Assembly: GCF_000314975.1 (NCBI RefSeq)
Contig: NZ_BAEN01000049.1
Location: 62,001 to 126,000 of the forward strand
Source of the DNA: Aliiglaciecola lipolytica E3
GTDB lineage: Bacteria > Pseudomonadota > Gammaproteobacteria > Enterobacterales > Alteromonadaceae
Reading direction: 5' to 3'
DNA length: 64,000 bases
Of the stretch, positions 63,379 through 64,000 are shown in pieces (the stretch's first letter is position 1; every line of letters begins with the position of its first letter). The notes below the pieces were generated by a model that did no database searches, was not told where the DNA came from, and saw only the letters and a list, made by a program, of their open reading frames with translations. Position numbers and translations under genes: made by a program.

Positions 63379-64000
63379 TGAGCATCACATCACGCCCCGA
63401 GAGTTTAATCACAGGAAACTGTGACTTAGAGCCTTTAATTAGTCTTAAAGGCTTTCCAGTATTTATTGGTTGCACAAATCAGCCTGCAGAATCTGATATC
63501 AAAGCAGATATGAATTGGTCCATTTGCCCGCAAAGCGGGTGTATTCAGCTTACAGAACTCTTACCTGAAGAGTTGGTTTATGCTGAGTATCACTCTGAAG
63601 CTGTGGGAGGGGTGTGGCAAGACCATCATGATGAATTTGTCGACTTTTGTGCGAAATACAACTTAACCAATGTACTTGAAATTGGTGGTTCAAACGGCGC
63701 GATTGCGAAACGCTACATAGATAAAGTCGGTTCGGTTGGCTGGACGATTGTGGAGCCAAACCCTGGCTTTGCTGGCAATGACGACATTCAGGTTATCAAA
63801 GGATTCTTTGATAAGAACATGTTAAATAATCAATACCAGCACGTGGTACATTCGCACGTACTTGAACACACCCTTTATCCACAAGACTTTCTCAAACATA
63901 TAAATCAGTTTTTGCAAAAAGATGGATTTCATATATTTTCAGTTCCCCATTTATTTGCTTACCTAAAAAATAAGTTTAGTAATACCATCAATTTTGAACA
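63378..64000 (+). CDS. SAM-dependent sugar C-methyltransferase-like protein (partial)
   Basis: The frame opens at an ATG overlapping the cupin stop (TAATG) and runs off the window after 207 codons. The N-terminal part, with paired cysteines (GNCDLEPLISLKGFPVF, SICPQSGCIQL), resembles the zinc-binding domain of NDP-hexose C-methyltransferases. The SAM fold follows: VLEIGGSNGAIAKRYIDK, WTIVEPNPGF, HSHVLEHTLYPQDFLKHI. The expected size is near 400 residues, so about half is missing. It extends the sugar-tailoring set of the island. Confidence 0.75.
   Translation, partial: MSITSRPESLITGNCDLEPLISLKGFPVFIGCTNQPAESDIKADMNWSICPQSGCIQLTELLPEELVYAEYHSEAVGGVWQDHHDEFVDFCAKYNLTNVLEIGGSNGAIAKRYIDKVGSVGWTIVEPNPGFAGNDDIQVIKGFFDKNMLNNQYQHVVHSHVLEHTLYPQDFLKHINQFLQKDGFHIFSVPHLFAYLKNKFSNTINFE

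Overview
The window is a contiguous piece of chromosome from a marine-type gammaproteobacterium, most likely Alteromonadales (the Glaciecola/Paraglaciecola/Alteromonas neighbourhood). This rests on gene content and order: xseA divergent from guaBA, mltF divergent from a fused 1301-residue purL, a Vibrio/Alteromonas-style polar flagellar block (flgT, flgP, flgN, flgM, flgA, cheV, cheR, flgB to flgL), several short flagellins, then flaG-fliD-fliS. I cannot name the species. I saw no insertion sequences, CRISPR arrays or rRNA, and only one tRNA.

Layout. 1-12.3 kb is housekeeping: a DUF1501 gene remnant, xseA, guaB-guaA, a small membrane protein, tadA, an unlisted 50-residue basic protein, mltF and purL, then a 44-residue membrane peptide. 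12.3-17.7 kb holds smrA, an M1 lipoprotein peptidase, a cation/proton antiporter, a single-domain response regulator and tRNA-Arg(CCU). 17.8-34.3 kb is the flagellar structural cluster, with good sigma-54-type sites before flgB and flgF and a perfect-looking sigma-28 site before flgM. 34.4-43.2 kb carries a sialidase-like beta-propeller on the opposite strand, four flagellin genes of two types in the order A-B-B-A, and flaG-fliD-fliS plus a FliT-like gene. 43.6 kb to the end is a tightly overlapping, one-direction glycan island.

How it works together. The island starts with all six enzymes for CMP-pseudaminic acid (pseB, pseC, pseF, pseI, pseG, pseH) and sits directly next to the flagellins, so O-glycosylation of flagellin is the natural reading. 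Translationally coupled to pseH is a five-gene acyl cassette: acyl carrier protein, ketoreductase-like SDR, acyl-AMP ligase, LuxE-like acyl-protein synthetase and LuxC-like acyl reductase, without any luciferase. Next come a membrane sulfatase/LtaS-like protein, two multi-domain GT2 transferases, methyltransferases, and a KdsC-like phosphatase with a tagatose-bisphosphate-aldolase-like protein and a cupin. Together these suggest a pseudaminic-acid-based glycan carrying an acyl or aldehyde-derived group, with a second unusual sugar. That is the best candidate here for undescribed biology. The chemistry is inferred, not shown.

Other notable points: the noncoding DNA between flagellin genes holds what looks like the leader and terminator of a deleted fifth flagellin; flagellin 3 lacks a recognisable sigma-28 promoter but has a 9-bp palindrome; and a DUF1501 tail begins in frame immediately after the xseA stop codon, marking an old rearrangement junction.
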